Below are positions 5,835-6,493 of a stretch of 6,493 nt of DNA, piece by piece. Each line of letters opens with the position of its first letter. Positions within the stretch are counted from its first letter, which is position 1. The notes beneath the pieces were generated by a model. The model saw only the letters and a program-made list of their open reading frames with translations. It did not search any database and had not been told where the DNA came from. Position numbers and translations under genes: made by a program. Source of the DNA: Thermoprotei archaeon (GTDB lineage: Archaea > Thermoproteota > Thermoprotei > QMSL01 > B3-G16); NCBI GenBank assembly GCA_021158375.1, contig JAGGUS010000292.1:1-6493 (forward strand), in the 5' to 3' direction.

Positions 5835-6493
5835 ATGACGGACGTAAGGTATAAAGTTGCCTTAATAATGGTCTTTACCATGCTCCTATTGAGTATTACA
5901 TTGACAATACGTGAAGTACTTAGTTTAAAAGCAATTTATGAGTATGTGACCGTAAAAGGAGTAGTAGTTGATGCTTACAATAGATGCCTAGTTGGCGTAG
6001 AGGTTAAGGTGCTGAATCAATATAGTGGCATAGTCACTATAACCAACACATCTAGTGATGGTACATTCCTCATAGTATTACATACAGGGAACTACTTCTT
6101 AGAGTTCATTAAAAGAGGTTATGAATACAAAAAGGTTAGTTTAAACCTTCCCGGAACCAGTAGGGAAGTTAATTTAGGAAAGATAGAATTAAGGGATGGC
6201 ATATACTTAATGCTTGATCTGAATAATATAAGTATAGAGGAGTTTAAGAGCGCTAATATTAAGCTGATCATAAATAACATTAGTCCCTTCGAAGAGGTCT
6301 GTACTTTAAGTGTAATGGGATCTAATAATATCACGACGTACTTTAAGTATGAAAACGTCAAGGTTTCTTCAATAGAAGTACCATCTATGGGGAGCAGGAC
6401 GGTGTATCTTATAATCGAGCCAATAGACGTTAAGGAAGGTACCTACGAGTTACATATAATGCTTAATTACTCGGTAGGCGTTATTTCTGATAA
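5835..6493 (+). CDS. Exported carboxypeptidase-regulatory-like/NEW3-like protein (3' end outside window)
   Basis: The 219 visible codons begin with a short basic N-terminus and a hydrophobic segment at about residues 8-24 (VALIMVFTMLLLSITLTI), a signal peptide or membrane anchor. Residues about 38-105 resemble a carboxypeptidase regulatory-like beta-sandwich: VKGVVVDAYNRCLVGVEVKV, then a TSSDGTF turn and GNYFLEFIKRGYE. Residues about 120-200 resemble the NEW3-type Ig-like domain of archaeal surface proteins (LIINNISPFEE, then SMGSRTVYLIIEP and EGTYELHI). Five N-glycosylation sequons (Asn71, 131, 148, 165, 211) fit an extracellular location. No catalytic domain is visible; a further domain or C-terminal membrane helix may lie beyond the edge. 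ATG 5835 is the first in-frame start after TGA 5787-5789. Possible roles are cell-surface structure or binding to polymers; none is shown. Domain names are from pattern recognition only. Confidence 0.75.
   Translation, partial: MTDVRYKVALIMVFTMLLLSITLTIREVLSLKAIYEYVTVKGVVVDAYNRCLVGVEVKVLNQYSGIVTITNTSSDGTFLIVLHTGNYFLEFIKRGYEYKKVSLNLPGTSREVNLGKIELRDGIYLMLDLNNISIEEFKSANIKLIINNISPFEEVCTLSVMGSNNITTYFKYENVKVSSIEVPSMGSRTVYLIIEPIDVKEGTYELHIMLNYSVGVISD

Noticed and set aside
6119..6361. 80-codon minus-strand reading frame
   Set aside because: Antisense to the exported-protein gene, which stays open from 5835 to the edge and has domain-like sequence.

Overview
The window looks like chromosomal DNA from a thermophilic archaeon, most likely a crenarchaeote of the Thermoprotei. 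It is AT-rich. Its genes favour AGA/AGG for Arg and ATA for Ile. Genes are preceded by archaeal TATA boxes at the spacing expected for leaderless or very short leaders, with one strong GGAGGT Shine-Dalgarno site. The gene content (GH29 fucosidase, LacZ-type GH2, an archaeal coiled-coil plus PD-(D/E)XK family protein, an exported carboxypeptidase-regulatory/NEW3-like protein) fits that group. The genus cannot be fixed from the sequence.

Layout. Positions 1-1058 (minus) hold the N-terminal 352 codons of an alpha-L-fucosidase (GH29) whose 3' end lies outside the window. Positions 1104-1688 (minus) encode a small SAM-dependent O-methyltransferase-like protein. A compact divergent promoter (one near-symmetrical TATA box at 1725-1733) separates it from a full-length LacZ-type beta-galactosidase (GH2), best started at 1761 rather than 1716, ending at 4913. 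Facing it on the minus strand (4935-5460) is a decayed gene of the coiled-coil/PD-(D/E)XK family (DUF3782-like), broken by a frameshift and an in-frame stop and lacking the usual catalytic Glu. Positions 5461-5834 are mostly non-coding, with a possible small membrane-gene remnant, promoters and a helically phased GGAAC repeat. From 5835 to the right edge (plus) is the N-terminal part of an exported protein.

How the genes fit together. The fucosidase and beta-galactosidase lack signal peptides and should act in the cytoplasm on imported oligosaccharides. Together they could remove fucose and then galactose from Fuc-Gal glycans such as xyloglucan side chains; this is inference from neighbourhood, not shown by the sequence. 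The methyltransferase shares the divergent promoter region with lacZ but has no evident link to sugar metabolism. The right third (broken nuclease-like gene, remnant, surface protein) looks like an accessory junction next to the glycosidase cluster. No RNA genes, CRISPR arrays, intact insertion sequences or attachment sites were seen.
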